Counted from the stretch's first letter, positions 34,723 to 43,916 are shown. The stretch: 64,000 nucleotides of DNA from Archaeoglobaceae archaeon (GCA_025058735.1 JANXDX010000004.1:1-64000), one strand, 5' to 3'. Translations and numbers: made by a program. Notes: a model not told the origin generated them from the letters alone.

Positions 34723-35907
34723 AGGTTCGAATGGTAGAAGGTAGAAGATCTTAGCATCTTCAACCATATTCTGGATTATACAATACTCGTTTGGCTTGTG
34801 AGCCGTCCCATCTGCGGTAAACCATGCAACTGTATCTAAAAATCTTTCACTTCTTAGAACAGCTGCGCAAGTATTTCCTCCAATTCCTATGAGTCGTGGT
34901 TCTACTTTTCTAACTTCGATCAGAAGTTTTTTCAATCTATTTACTATTTCTACGTTTTCTGGAGTCTGAGGAGAGCTCGATCTGTGAACAACCTCTATAT
35001 CAACCCTCTTCCCATCTCTCATCTCGTAAAACCTTCTTATGTTTTCTATGTAATCTAGAACTTCCTGTAAATCGTAGTTTGGTAAAATTCTACAATCCAT
35101 GTAACTCACATCTACTCCTGGAATTGTGTTTATATTGTCTACATTCTTTTCTCTTTTTGTTGGTTCAAAAGTCGAGTATGGAAGATCGAAGAGGTAATTT
35201 CTAGCAGAAAATTTGTTGTGTAATTTTTCATCCAGATCTAATACTATCTTCATAGCTCTTCTCGACGCGTTGATGCCAAGTGGTCTACTTCCGTGCATCT
35301 GATCTCCATGTACTGTAATTTTGAGCCAAAGGACGCTCTTTTCAGCGATCTCTATAGCATCACCTTTCGGACTACTTACGTCTGGGACTAAGAACATATC
35401 ATCTTTCGAAAAAATTCTTTCTTTTACAAGTTTTTTTATACCATATTCGTTTCCACTTTCTTCATCTGATACAAAAACTAATCCAAAGCTAAATTTTGGT
35501 AATTTCTTCGATTCATGAATAGCTTTTGCTGCATAGAATGAAGATACTATAGCTTGTCCATTGTCTTCAGCCCCTCTCCCATATATTTTATTCCCTTCGA
35601 TGTTAGCTTTGAATGGATCGTACTTCCATAAGTTCTTGTTTCCAGCAGGTACAACGTCTAGATGAGTTATTATCCATATCGTTCTATTTAAAACTCCCTT
35701 AATTTTTGCAACTATGTTTGGTCTTACTCCATCTTTTGCCCTTTCATCTTTGTAGTCATACCTTTGGATCAGATCGAAAAAATCTAGTTTCTTCATTAGA
35801 TAATCTGCTTTTTCAACTTCTCCTTCTCCTTCAAAATCAGGAGACACTGCTTTGATCTCTATGAGATCGCAGAGCATTTTTATCATATCTTTTTTATATT
35901 CATTCAT
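34714..35907 (-). CDS. M20 family metallopeptidase (DapE/ArgE-like)
   Basis: A 397-residue zinc peptidase or deacylase. The metal ligands are THLDVVPAGN, the bridging Asp in YGRGAEDNGQA, and the catalytic FVSDEESGNEYG with its paired glutamates. A lid domain occupies about 185-300 (WLKITVHGDQMHGSRP, then DCRILPNYD). The family includes DapE, ArgE and dipeptidases. Genome context does not decide the substrate. It overlaps an upstream winged-helix gene as ATGA, so it is probably regulated by or with it. Confidence 0.9.
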   Translation of the reverse strand: MNEYKKDMIKMLCDLIEIKAVSPDFEGEGEVEKADYLMKKLDFFDLIQRYDYKDERAKDGVRPNIVAKIKGVLNRTIWIITHLDVVPAGNKNLWKYDPFKANIEGNKIYGRGAEDNGQAIVSSFYAAKAIHESKKLPKFSFGLVFVSDEESGNEYGIKKLVKERIFSKDDMFLVPDVSSPKGDAIEIAEKSVLWLKITVHGDQMHGSRPLGINASRRAMKIVLDLDEKLHNKFSARNYLFDLPYSTFEPTKREKNVDNINTIPGVDVSYMDCRILPNYDLQEVLDYIENIRRFYEMRDGKRVDIEVVHRSSSPQTPENVEIVNRLKKLLIEVRKVEPRLIGIGGNTCAAVLRSERFLDTVAWFTADGTAHKPNEYCIIQNMVEDAKIFYLLPFEPLR

Positions 35908-36350
35908 ATTTTTTCCCTCACCTTCTTGAGTAACTTTTCAGCCTTCTCTCTAACTTCCTCATCATAACTCTTTCTTAAAATTTCGAGCTCTGCTAAAATT
36001 CCAGCAAGTTGTCTAAATCCTTTTCCATCTTCAGCAAGTTTTTCAAGGATTCTCAATCTATGACGTCCTTTTAAATCTTTATTTAACTCTCTAACTAATT
36101 GATCAAGTATTTCAGCGATCTTTCTTCCCTCTTCTGTTAAAAAGATCGTTCTAGTTCTACCTTCTATCTTAGTTTCAACTAAGCAATTTTCTTCAAGTAT
36201 TTTTATTAACCTAAAAACATAATTATATGTTGAGTTTGTTAGAGAGGATAACTGAGAAATGTACATCTTTTGGACATTATTACTATTATTAAATATTTTT
36301 AATAATACTTCAACTGCTTTTTTGTTCAGAAAGACATCGTGAATGTTCAA
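35904..36350 (-). CDS. Winged-helix transcriptional regulator
   Basis: A 148-residue protein from a TTG start. The first 75 residues are a winged helix with helix LNKKAVEVLLKIFNN, a recognition helix in TNSTYNYVFRLIKILEENCLVETK, and a wing ending GRTRTIFLTEEG. The C-terminal 65 residues are helical and charged and could dimerise. It is divergent from the formylmethanofuran dehydrogenase operon across a 212-bp AT-rich gap, so it could control fwdDBAC, the M20 gene it overlaps, or both (inference). Confidence 0.75.
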   Translation of the reverse strand: MNIHDVFLNKKAVEVLLKIFNNSNNVQKMYISQLSSLTNSTYNYVFRLIKILEENCLVETKIEGRTRTIFLTEEGRKIAEILDQLVRELNKDLKGRHRLRILEKLAEDGKGFRQLAGILAELEILRKSYDEEVREKAEKLLKKVREKI

Positions 36351-36460
36351 ACTAACACCCTACTTTCAAACTGAAGAATAATATTTAACTTTCACTGATA
36401 AAATTTACAGTATTATTAATTTAATTATTAAAATTTAATATTAATATAAAATTCATAATA

Positions 36461-36486
36461 TTTTTAAACAACTAGTTTGTTAAAAG
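36461..36486. promoter_or_regulatory. Imperfect palindrome between regulator and fwd operon
   Basis: Centred on CTAG at 36472-36475, eight of eleven flanking positions on each side are complementary, with core AACAA and TTGTT arms. It lies between the divergent winged-helix gene and fwdD and overlaps an A/T tract. It is a candidate operator. In such AT-rich DNA this could be chance. Confidence 0.3.
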
Positions 36487-36562
36487 TCATGTATAATTGT
36501 TTTCAAAAAAAAGAAAAGGATTAAAAATAACGTGATCTAATTTTTTAAGGTTTGGTGATAGC

Positions 36563-36931
36563 ATGATAGAAGTTGAACTCGTCACAGGAAGAACTCTTGA
36601 ACAAGGTGCTACAGTTGAAGAGAAGTTGACCGAAAACTACTTTTACGCAGTTAACTACATCGAACTTAACGAAGAAGATTTTGCATCTCTCAAACTTAAG
36701 GATGGAGATAGAGTAAAAGTGAAAACAAAATTTGGAGAAGTTGTAGTTTTTGCTAAAAAAGGTGATTTGCCGAAAGGAGTAGCTTTTATGCCCCTTGGAC
36801 CTTATGCAAACATTGTAATTGATCCAAATACTGCAGGAACTGGAATGCCAAAGTTTAAAGGTGTAAGAGCAAAAATTGAGAAGACTGAGGAGAGAGTTTT
36901 GAGTATAAGGGAGCTTTTAGAGGTGATCTGA
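36563..36931 (+). CDS. fwdD: Formylmethanofuran dehydrogenase subunit D
   Basis: A 122-residue protein of the molybdopterin dinucleotide-binding fold, a subunit of the enzyme that interconverts CO2 and formylmethanofuran. The family opening VTGRTLEQGATVEEKLTENYFYAV and the beta-barrel KDGDRVKVKTKFGEVVVFAK are visible. It binds the pterin of the tungsten or molybdenum cofactor with FwdB. It heads the D-B-A-C operon, overlapping fwdB by one base. A weak GGTGAT site lies shortly before the ATG, and a TATA-like TTAAAAATA at about 36522. Confidence 0.95.
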   Translation: MIEVELVTGRTLEQGATVEEKLTENYFYAVNYIELNEEDFASLKLKDGDRVKVKTKFGEVVVFAKKGDLPKGVAFMPLGPYANIVIDPNTAGTGMPKFKGVRAKIEKTEERVLSIRELLEVI

Positions 36932-38184
36932 TGAACATTGTATGTACCTTCTGCGGTAGTGTCTGCGACGATGGTATTTATGAAGAAGGGAAAGTTAAAA
37001 GGTTGTGCAAGCTTGGAAGTTCTAAATTTTCTATTGAAAATAAACAACGCTTGAAAGCTCCTTTAGTTGATGGAAAAGAAGTTAGCTATGAAGAAGCTAT
37101 AGAAAAAGCTGCGGAAATACTTGTAAATGCTAAAAGGCCTTTACTTTATGGATGGGCCTCCACTGCTAATGAAGCTATAAGGTTGGGTGTTATATTAGCT
37201 GAAAAACTTGGAGGAATTTACGATCAATGTGCAAGTGTTTGCCATGCTCCAGGTGTTTTAGCTGTAATTGAAGAGGGGCTTCCTGGTGGAACTCTTGGCT
37301 CAATAAAAAATAGAGCAGAGACGATAGTATTCTGGGGAGCTAATCCAATGGAAGCCCATCCAAGGCATGGAGTTAGATACTCCATATCTGCCAAGGGTAT
37401 ACTTGTTAAAGATAGGAAGCATAGAAAAGTTATAGTTGTAGATGTTAGAAAAACAAAAACAGCTAAAGTAGCTGACATGTTTGTTCAAATAAATCCAGGT
37501 TCTGATTTTGCTATATTTACAGCTTTAAGATCGATATTGAATGGAAATGAAAACGCTGTTCCAAGCGAAGTCGGAGGTGTAAAGAAGGAACAGCTGATCG
37601 AATTAGCAAACATACTGAAAAATACAAAGTATGGAGCAATCTTATATGGTCTTGGAGTTTCTCAGTCGAGAGGAAGAGATAGGAACGTTGAGGCTGCAAT
37701 TAAGTTAGTTCAACTCTTGAATAGATTCACAAGATGGGTAATATGGCCAATGAGAGGACATTACAACGTTGTAGGTGCTGGAGAAATCCCAGCTTGGGAA
37801 GCTGGTTATCAATACGCTATAGATTTTAGTAGAGGCTATCCAAGATTCTTCCCAAACGAATTTTCTGCAGTTGAAGTTTTAAAGAGAGGAGACTGCGACG
37901 CAGCATTAGTAGTTGCCTCAGATCCAGCTGCACACTTCCCTGCAGCAGCTGTAAAGCATTTGAAGAAGATCCCTGTAATTCAAATAGATCCTTACATTAA
38001 TATGACGAGTTTGTTGGCAAAGATAATAATTCCTTCAGCAATTTATGGCCTTGAAGCTGAAGGATCAGCTTACAGGATGGATGGGGTAGTTCTGAGGTTG
38101 AAGAAAGTTGTAGATTCTCCGTACTGGACTGATGAGGATATACTTGAGTTGTTGCTTAAGAGAGTTGAAGAATTGAAGAGGTGA
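36931..38184 (+). CDS. fwdB: Formylmethanofuran dehydrogenase subunit B
   Basis: The catalytic formate dehydrogenase-like subunit, 417 residues. It binds a [4Fe-4S] cluster through CTFCGSVCDDG at the N-terminus and the metal-pterin cofactor. The ligand to tungsten or molybdenum is the cysteine in CASVCHAPGVL near 105; it is encoded as Cys, not selenocysteine. Other family motifs are GWASTANEA and WGANPMEAHPRHGVRY. Metal choice (FwdB or FmdB) cannot be told. It overlaps fwdD by one base and fwdA by four or is adjacent to it, depending on the start. Confidence 0.97.
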   Translation: MNIVCTFCGSVCDDGIYEEGKVKRLCKLGSSKFSIENKQRLKAPLVDGKEVSYEEAIEKAAEILVNAKRPLLYGWASTANEAIRLGVILAEKLGGIYDQCASVCHAPGVLAVIEEGLPGGTLGSIKNRAETIVFWGANPMEAHPRHGVRYSISAKGILVKDRKHRKVIVVDVRKTKTAKVADMFVQINPGSDFAIFTALRSILNGNENAVPSEVGGVKKEQLIELANILKNTKYGAILYGLGVSQSRGRDRNVEAAIKLVQLLNRFTRWVIWPMRGHYNVVGAGEIPAWEAGYQYAIDFSRGYPRFFPNEFSAVEVLKRGDCDAALVVASDPAAHFPAAAVKHLKKIPVIQIDPYINMTSLLAKIIIPSAIYGLEAEGSAYRMDGVVLRLKKVVDSPYWTDEDILELLLKRVEELKR

Positions 38185-38189
38185 TCTTT

Positions 38190-39866
38190 GTGCTTTATAT
38201 AAAGAACGGAATTGTTGTTGACCCAAAGAACAAGATCAAAGCTGAAAAAATGGACATATTTATTAAAGACGGTAAAATAGTTGAAGAAAAAGATGTAAAA
38301 AAGAGTGAATGTAAAGTTATTGACGCCAGTGGAAAACTTGTAGTTGCTGGAGGGGTTGAACTCCATTCTCACATTGCAGGAAGCAAGATAAACACTGGTA
38401 GAGTGATGAGACCAGAGGAGATGAGATACGTAAGATTAGTTGCTGGGAAATTTAGAGCTTGTGTTGGTAGAATTTTGATGAACGCTCCAGCTATAGGTTA
38501 TGAATATGCGAAAATGGGATATACAACTGCCGTAGAACCTGCAGTTCCACCGATTGGTTCTCCACACACGCACGAGGAGTTGGACTCGATTCCAATGTTA
38601 GATAAATTAGCTTTACCAGTTTTTGGAAACTGGCACCTTGTTTTAAAATTTGTTGCCGAAAAAAACATCGAAAAGTTAAAAGCATTTATAGCCTGGGCAC
38701 TTGAAAGGACGAAAGGTTTTGGAGTTAAAGTAGTGAATCCTGGAGGAGTAGAAGCTTGGATGTATGGAGGAAACATGAAAAGTTTAGACGATAAAGTTCC
38801 AGGCTTTGGAGTTACTCCAAGAGAAATAATACTTTCTCTAGTTGAAGCTAATGAAAAACTTAAGCTACCTCATTCTGTTCATCTGCATTGCAACAATCTG
38901 GGAATTCCAGGAAACTATACAACTACAGTAGAAAGTATAAAATTGGCTTCAAAGTTCAGCAATGATAAGAGACAAGTTTTACATATCACACATGTTCAAT
39001 TCAATGCGTACGCTGGAGACAGTTGGAGAAACGTTGCTAGTGGAGCTGCAGAGATAGCGAAAGCAGTTAATTCTGAAAACGTTACGATAGATATGGGACA
39101 AGCTATATTTGGGCCAGCGACGGCTATGACTGGAGATGCCCCATTCCAGTTTACGCTCCACAAATTACTAGGAGCAAGGTGGAGTAACAAAGATAGTGAA
39201 GTTGAAAGCGGAGCTGGAATAGTTCCGATTGCTTATCTTCCAAGTAATCCGGTTCATACAGTGCAGTGGGCTATAGGATTAGAGCTAGGATTGCTTTGCG
39301 ATAGTAACAAAGTTGTAATTGCTACTGACTATCCAAACGGTGGACCTTTTACAGAGTACGCCTACGTAATAGCTATGCTCATGAGCAAAAAGATGAGAGA
39401 AAATGAGTTGAAAAGAGTTCATCAGTACGCTCAGAAAGCAACTGTACTTCCCACAATAGAAACTGAAAGAACTTTAGAAGAAGTGATCAACATGACAAGA
39501 TCTTTACCAGCCAAAATTTTAGGATTAGAAAACAAGGGTCATCTTGGTATTGGAGCAGACGCTGACGTTGCTATCTACGACATGAATCCTCTGGAAGTCG
39601 ATACGAGTTCAGAGTTTGAAAAAGTTTACAAGGTATTCAAAACTGCTCTATACACGATAAAAGGTGGTGAAATTATAGTTAAAGATAAAGAACTAGTAAA
39701 AGAGGTTTGGGGAAGAACTTTCTGGATCGACGCTACGAAAAAAGTTGATCCATCACTGATCAAACAAGATCTCGAAGACTACTTCAAGTACTACACCGTA
39801 GAAATTGAAAACTACGGAGTAGATGAGGCTTGGATGAGGAATCCCCAAAGGATCAAGGTGGTTTGA
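38190..39866 (+). CDS. fwdA: Formylmethanofuran dehydrogenase subunit A
   Basis: The amidohydrolase-like subunit of the complex, about 558 residues, which in the enzyme complex releases or takes up formate from methanofuran at a binuclear metal centre. The metal motif is VELHSHIAGSKINTGR near 57. Further ligands are in PHSVHLHCNNLG and ITHVQFNAYAG, and the final aspartate is in IATDYPNGGPFTE. The start codon at 38190 (GTG) is preferred over the GTG at 38181 because a GAGGTGAT site precedes it and the family begins LYIKNGIVVDPKN. It is followed directly by fwdC. Confidence 0.96.
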   Translation: MLYIKNGIVVDPKNKIKAEKMDIFIKDGKIVEEKDVKKSECKVIDASGKLVVAGGVELHSHIAGSKINTGRVMRPEEMRYVRLVAGKFRACVGRILMNAPAIGYEYAKMGYTTAVEPAVPPIGSPHTHEELDSIPMLDKLALPVFGNWHLVLKFVAEKNIEKLKAFIAWALERTKGFGVKVVNPGGVEAWMYGGNMKSLDDKVPGFGVTPREIILSLVEANEKLKLPHSVHLHCNNLGIPGNYTTTVESIKLASKFSNDKRQVLHITHVQFNAYAGDSWRNVASGAAEIAKAVNSENVTIDMGQAIFGPATAMTGDAPFQFTLHKLLGARWSNKDSEVESGAGIVPIAYLPSNPVHTVQWAIGLELGLLCDSNKVVIATDYPNGGPFTEYAYVIAMLMSKKMRENELKRVHQYAQKATVLPTIETERTLEEVINMTRSLPAKILGLENKGHLGIGADADVAIYDMNPLEVDTSSEFEKVYKVFKTALYTIKGGEIIVKDKELVKEVWGRTFWIDATKKVDPSLIKQDLEDYFKYYTVEIENYGVDEAWMRNPQRIKVV

Positions 39867-40574
39867 ATGTTGGTATTGAGACCAAAAACAAAATTCGATA
39901 TTAGTGTAGAAGCTGAAATAACTCCAGAATTGGCTACAAAGAATTTAAAAGAGATAGAAAATTTTCAGATATACTGCGGAAACAGGACATTAAAACTTAA
40001 AGATCTCTTTGAAATCTCAAAGCAAGGAGATGAGAAGAAGATTTTGCTAGAGGGAGATTTCAGTAAAGTGAAGTACATAGGTTTTGGAATGGATGGCGGC
40101 GAAATCATTGTTAAAGGAAATGTAGGAACTCACTGCGGAGCTCTAATGAAAAACGGTAAAATTGTAATAGAAGGAAATGCTGATGACTGGCTAGGAGCTG
40201 AGATGAAGGGAGGAGAAATAATTGTAAAAGGAAACGCTGCAAATCTAGTAGGTAGTGCGTACTACGGAGATCTAGCAGGTATGAGTGGTGGAAAAATTTT
40301 GATTGAAGGAAATGCAGGAAATTACATAGGAGACAAGATGACTGGAGGTATTATAGAGATAAAAGGTGATGCGGGCGACTTCATAGGAACGGAAATGAGA
40401 GGTGGACAAATAATAATTCATGGCTCATGTGGATTTGTTGGATCAGACATGAGAGGGGGAGAGATAATTATCAAGGGCAACTTTGAGCTTCTACCTTCTT
40501 TCGTTGAAAAGGAAGGTTTTTGGATCGGAGACGTCAATGTGAAGGGGGAGGGGAAGATCAAAAAATTGCAGTGA
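39867..40574 (+). CDS. fwdC: Formylmethanofuran dehydrogenase subunit C
   Basis: A 235-residue protein made of GltB-like parallel beta-helix repeats, visible as successive blocks of GGEIIVKGN and GGKILIEGNAG from about 70 to 220. This subunit builds a scaffold in the complex, and in some organisms binds the formate-channel partner. It starts one base after the fwdA stop, completing the D-B-A-C operon. Subunits E, F, G and H are not here; in other archaea these electron-transfer parts vary or lie elsewhere. Together with mfnF it supports a methanofuran-dependent C1 pathway. Confidence 0.95.
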   Translation: MLVLRPKTKFDISVEAEITPELATKNLKEIENFQIYCGNRTLKLKDLFEISKQGDEKKILLEGDFSKVKYIGFGMDGGEIIVKGNVGTHCGALMKNGKIVIEGNADDWLGAEMKGGEIIVKGNAANLVGSAYYGDLAGMSGGKILIEGNAGNYIGDKMTGGIIEIKGDAGDFIGTEMRGGQIIIHGSCGFVGSDMRGGEIIIKGNFELLPSFVEKEGFWIGDVNVKGEGKIKKLQ

Positions 40575-40601
40575 TATTATTAATTATTTATTTATCATAT
40601 T

Positions 40602-40609
40602 TTTATATT
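40602..40609 (+). promoter_or_regulatory. TATA box of mqnD
   Basis: TTTATATT lies about 30-37 bp before the ATG at 40639 in the 64-bp gap after fwdC. A short leader transcript is likely. Confidence 0.4.
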
Positions 40610-40638
40610 TAACTATAATTTAAAGAAGAAGTGTTTTT

Positions 40639-41415
40639 ATGTTGAAAGTTGCTCACACACCAGACCCTGACGATGCTTTCATGTTCTACGCTTTGATGAA
40701 TAAAAAAGTTGATACTTGGCTTGAGTTTGAACATTTTATAGAAGATATAGAAACTTTGAACAGAAAAGCTCTCAAAGGTGTTTACGAAGTGACGGCAATT
40801 TCAGTCCATGCTTATAAGTACGCAAAAGATAAGTATAGAATTCTTTCAGCCGGTTCAAGCGTTGGCGATGGCTATGGACCGGTAGTGGTTGCGAGAGAAA
40901 AAATAGACTTGAGGGGTAAAAGGATAGCAGTCCCGGGGAAGTTGACAACAGCATATTTACTTCTAAAGATGGCCTTAGATCACTTTGAACCAGTGGAGAT
41001 GAGATTTGATGAAGTTGTAAAAGCTGTTTTAGATAAAAAATGCGATGCTGCTTTAATAATTCACGATCTTCAACTTGTTTTTGAAGATCTTGGACTCTCA
41101 AAAGTTTTAGATCTTTGGGAGTGGTGGTATAAAAATTTCAAGTTACCTTTACCTTTGGGTTTGAATGTTGTAAGGAGAGATGTTGAAAGTGAAGTTCAAA
41201 AAGAATTTTTAAATTGCATGAAGGAAAGTATAAGCTACGCTTTAAAAAACGTAGAAGAAGCTTTGAATTACGCTATGCGCTTTTCTAGATTGGATAAAGA
41301 AAAGACAAAAACTTTTGTGCTCATGTATGTTAACAAGTACACTTACGAGATGCCAGAAAACGTAGTCGAAGCTTTGAAGATTATTTACAGAGAAGAGCCA
41401 GACATTCTTTATTAG
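40639..41415 (+). CDS. mqnD: 1,4-dihydroxy-6-naphthoate synthase (futalosine pathway)
   Basis: MqnD cleaves cyclic de-hypoxanthinyl futalosine to 1,4-dihydroxy-6-naphthoate in the alternative menaquinone route. The 258-residue protein has the periplasmic-binding-protein-like fold: HTPDPDDAFMFYAL at the N-terminus, SAGSSVGDGYGPVVV near 74, a substrate loop RIAVPGKLTTAYLL, and LIIHDLQLVFEDLG near 138 where MqnD usually has IHE. Presence indicates menaquinone, typical of Archaeoglobi. Other mqn genes are elsewhere. It is monocistronic, downstream of fwdC with its own TATA box. Confidence 0.88.
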   Translation: MLKVAHTPDPDDAFMFYALMNKKVDTWLEFEHFIEDIETLNRKALKGVYEVTAISVHAYKYAKDKYRILSAGSSVGDGYGPVVVAREKIDLRGKRIAVPGKLTTAYLLLKMALDHFEPVEMRFDEVVKAVLDKKCDAALIIHDLQLVFEDLGLSKVLDLWEWWYKNFKLPLPLGLNVVRRDVESEVQKEFLNCMKESISYALKNVEEALNYAMRFSRLDKEKTKTFVLMYVNKYTYEMPENVVEALKIIYREEPDILY

Positions 41416-41453
41416 ACGAAAAGGATTTATTTCTGAAAAACTTCTAGGTAAAG

Positions 41454-42317
41454 ATGAGAAGACTCGAAAGAAGATCGGCAAGAATTTTAGCTGTACTTTT
41501 AGTGTTAGTTATGCTTTCTTCTGTATTTGCTACAGCGATACCTTACATTTTTCCACAAAGAGTAGAAAAAAGAGAATTGGTTGCAGAATTCAAGGACTTT
41601 AGAGAACTTGCTTCAAGGTTGAACGCCTCCTATTACATATACTTCAACTACAGCTACTTGGAAAAGCTTTCAGATAAAGATCTGCTTAAATTGTTAATTT
41701 TTAATAAAACAGAGGAAGTTTTAGATCCTAGAATTTTTAACAGACTTGTTATCGAGCTTCCAACCGGTTTCAACGAAGTTTTGATCGTTTTCTATAGAGA
41801 TGAAGATTATCCAGTTTACTTCGTTGCAAACAATGGACAAAGGATCTTTTTTGCTGGAACTGAAAGTAGAAACGTGGAAGGTTACCAAATTAAACTTTAC
41901 AGAAGTATAGCTTTAGTTGATACAATAGAACCTTTCGCTTTGGGATTTTATCCATCAATTTACAAAGCTTTAAGCGATTTAAAAGAAAGAAAAAAAGTAA
42001 TAGAACACCTAGATAGAATAAATGGAAGCTTTGCGTATGCCTATTTCTTAGTAGGTGAATATGCACTCGAGAGAGTAAAATCAAACAACACTTCCATCTG
42101 CGACTTCTTCTTCGAAGGTTATAGATACGAGAATGGATCTTACGAAAAGGTGTGGGCGATCAATTTTGTTCAAAACTTCTTCTTTGTTGAAAGTGAAGAT
42201 TACTACGTAGAGATGTTCGAAGATGGATTTGGAATAGCTGTGGTGAGAGATAAAGATTTTGAGAAACTTTTGGAATTTCAGCCGGAGATAAGAGGTATAG
42301 TAATAGTAACACAATAA
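41454..42317 (+). CDS. Uncharacterised membrane-anchored extracytoplasmic protein
   Basis: A 287-residue protein with an N-terminal basic stretch (RRLERRSAR) followed by a hydrophobic helix (ILAVLLVLVMLSSVFATAI, about 12-30), then an extracytoplasmic part. Repeated Asn-rich triplets (NAS, NYS, NGS, NNTS, ENGS) are candidate N-glycosylation sites. I recognise no domain. The core alternates strands and helices. It lies between mqnD and the Clp1-like gene, each with its own promoter, so context says little. Function is unknown; secretion is inferred from the N-terminal anchor. Confidence 0.6.
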   Translation: MRRLERRSARILAVLLVLVMLSSVFATAIPYIFPQRVEKRELVAEFKDFRELASRLNASYYIYFNYSYLEKLSDKDLLKLLIFNKTEEVLDPRIFNRLVIELPTGFNEVLIVFYRDEDYPVYFVANNGQRIFFAGTESRNVEGYQIKLYRSIALVDTIEPFALGFYPSIYKALSDLKERKKVIEHLDRINGSFAYAYFLVGEYALERVKSNNTSICDFFFEGYRYENGSYEKVWAINFVQNFFFVESEDYYVEMFEDGFGIAVVRDKDFEKLLEFQPEIRGIVIVTQ

Positions 42318-42357
42318 AATATTATTATTTTATTTTTATTATTTTAAACTTTAATTG

Positions 42358-42387
42358 TAAGAATAAGTTTTAATAAGAATAAGTTTT
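42358..42387. repeat. Direct repeat overlapping the Clp1-like gene promoter
   Basis: TAAGAATAAGTTTT occurs exactly twice (42358-42371 and 42374-42387), separated by two bases, a 16-bp period. The second copy runs into the TATA box. The upstream copy could bind a regulator or be a duplicated promoter element. Confidence 0.6.
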
Positions 42388-42392
42388 TAAAT
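42384..42392 (+). promoter_or_regulatory. TATA box of Clp1-like gene
   Basis: TTTTTAAAT is centred 25 bp before the ATG at 42413, so the transcript is probably leaderless. Confidence 0.55.
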
Positions 42393-42412
42393 TTTGAATC
42401 TACATTTCCTAA

Positions 42413-43537
42413 ATGATCGTTGAGAAGGGTAAAACTATTGTAGCGAAGGGGAAAATTAAAATTGCAGGAAATGCAGAGGTCTTGGGAGCTAAGAGATTTG
42501 ATTTTGAAGTAGAAAAGTTTGTTCCAATATACTGTATTGAAGATTGCGATGTCGTCGTTGATGGTGAATATATGACTCTAGAAGGGAACACCATACCAGA
42601 GTCTTGGGAGAAGTTAGCTAAGATCGATTGGGATACTATTTTTCTCTACGGCGGAATTGATAAAGGAAAAAGCACATTAGCAACCTTTTTGGCTAACAGA
42701 GTTGGCGGAGCTTTTGTGGTAGATCTGGACATAGGTCAATCTGACATAGCACATCCAGGAGCCATGGGATATGGTTATGCTAAAAACGTGGTAACTCTCT
42801 CAGAAGTAAAGATGGAAAACGGAATATTTGTAGGCTGCACATCCCCAAGTTATAGAGAAGTTAAATGTTTAAAAGCAGTTACCAAAATTTGGAAAGAAGT
42901 TTCAAAGCTAGAAGGTAAAAAAATAGTCGATACTACTGGATGGATAAAGGGAAGAAGAGCTAAAGACTACAAGCTAGCAAAACTTGAGATAATAAATCCT
43001 GACATCGTCGTATCTTTTGAGGGAAAACCAGATTTTCTCGAAAACTACGAAGTTTTTGAAGTGGAAAATAAATTGGTCATTCCAAGGAGTAGAGAACAGA
43101 GAGCTGCTATCAGAGCTAGAAACTACAACAAATGGCTTAAAGGATCTAAAAGGATCAAAATAGACTTTTCACTTCCAGGAAAAGAAATACCGAAAGATTT
43201 TCTTTCCGATGTGCTTGGAAAAGATATTGAATTTGTTAGGAAGGGAGAAGATTTCTTGCTAATATGTTTGAAAAATGAGGAGGACTTTGATCCAGTAATA
43301 GTACGTGGAATTAAGGAGCTTTACGAAGTAGATGAGGTGTGTTTCCTGTCTAAAAACGATCTGAAAGGGATAGTTGTAGGGCTCTACAAGAATAAAAAGT
43401 ATCTAGGTATAGGTTTGCTGAGTCTTGAAAACGATCAATGGATCTTAGAAACACCTTTGAACGATTTCGACAAGATTGAACTTGGAGAAATAAGGTTTGA
43501 TGGTGAAAGAGAGTACGTAATTAGGTTACCAGTTTAG
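42413..43537 (+). CDS. Clp1-like polynucleotide 5'-hydroxyl kinase
   Basis: Clp1/Grc3-family kinases phosphorylate the 5'-OH end of RNA, for instance after tRNA intron cleavage. The 374-residue protein has an N-terminal beta domain (1-85), a P-loop LYGGIDKGKSTLATFL near 80, the Walker B and lid region VVDLDIGQSDIAHPGAMGYG, and the family C-terminal domain (about 245-374). The ATP-binding Lys and Ser are intact, so activity is likely. It is one base before a YjbQ gene and its operon continues with the RlmE gene, all pointing to RNA modification. Confidence 0.87.
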   Translation: MIVEKGKTIVAKGKIKIAGNAEVLGAKRFDFEVEKFVPIYCIEDCDVVVDGEYMTLEGNTIPESWEKLAKIDWDTIFLYGGIDKGKSTLATFLANRVGGAFVVDLDIGQSDIAHPGAMGYGYAKNVVTLSEVKMENGIFVGCTSPSYREVKCLKAVTKIWKEVSKLEGKKIVDTTGWIKGRRAKDYKLAKLEIINPDIVVSFEGKPDFLENYEVFEVENKLVIPRSREQRAAIRARNYNKWLKGSKRIKIDFSLPGKEIPKDFLSDVLGKDIEFVRKGEDFLLICLKNEEDFDPVIVRGIKELYEVDEVCFLSKNDLKGIVVGLYKNKKYLGIGLLSLENDQWILETPLNDFDKIELGEIRFDGEREYVIRLPV

Positions 43538-43538
43538 T

Positions 43539-43916
43539 ATGGAAGTTTTGGAAATAAGAACTACGAAAAGAGTAGAAGTTGTAGACATAACAGATAAAGT
43601 TGAAAAGTTAGCAGGAGGAGAGGCAGTTCTAGTCTACACACCACACACAACGACAGCTATAGTTTTAAATGAAGCAGAGAGCGGGCTTTTGAAAGATCTT
43701 TTGAATTTCCTTGAAAAACTTGTTCCGAGTGGCGAATATTATGAACACAACAGAATAGATGACAATGCAGATGCACACATAAGAGCATCAATTTTAGGCA
43801 ACTCTGTACTAATTCCAGTTTTCAACGGTAAACTAGCTTTAGGAACTTGGCAAAGGATCCTTTTTCTCGAGTTCGACGGGCCCAGGAGTAGAAAAATTTT
43901 TATTAAAAAATTATGA
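43539..43916 (+). CDS. YjbQ (UPF0047) family protein
   Basis: A 125-residue protein of the YjbQ family, a widespread small beta-fold enzyme group. The conserved YTPHTTTAIVLNEAESGL, the EHNRIDDNADAHIRASILG metal-like motif, and LALGTWQRILFLEFDGPRSRK are all visible. Bacterial members have weak thiamin-phosphate synthase activity; the true role is unresolved. It is in an operon with the Clp1-like kinase (one base apart) and RlmE (four-base overlap), which suggests an RNA role in this lineage (inference). Confidence 0.9.
   Translation: MEVLEIRTTKRVEVVDITDKVEKLAGGEAVLVYTPHTTTAIVLNEAESGLLKDLLNFLEKLVPSGEYYEHNRIDDNADAHIRASILGNSVLIPVFNGKLALGTWQRILFLEFDGPRSRKIFIKKL

Noticed and set aside
36931-38184. 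Possible selenocysteine in FwdB.
   Set aside because: The metal-ligand position is encoded as Cys, and no in-frame TGA occurs inside the gene.
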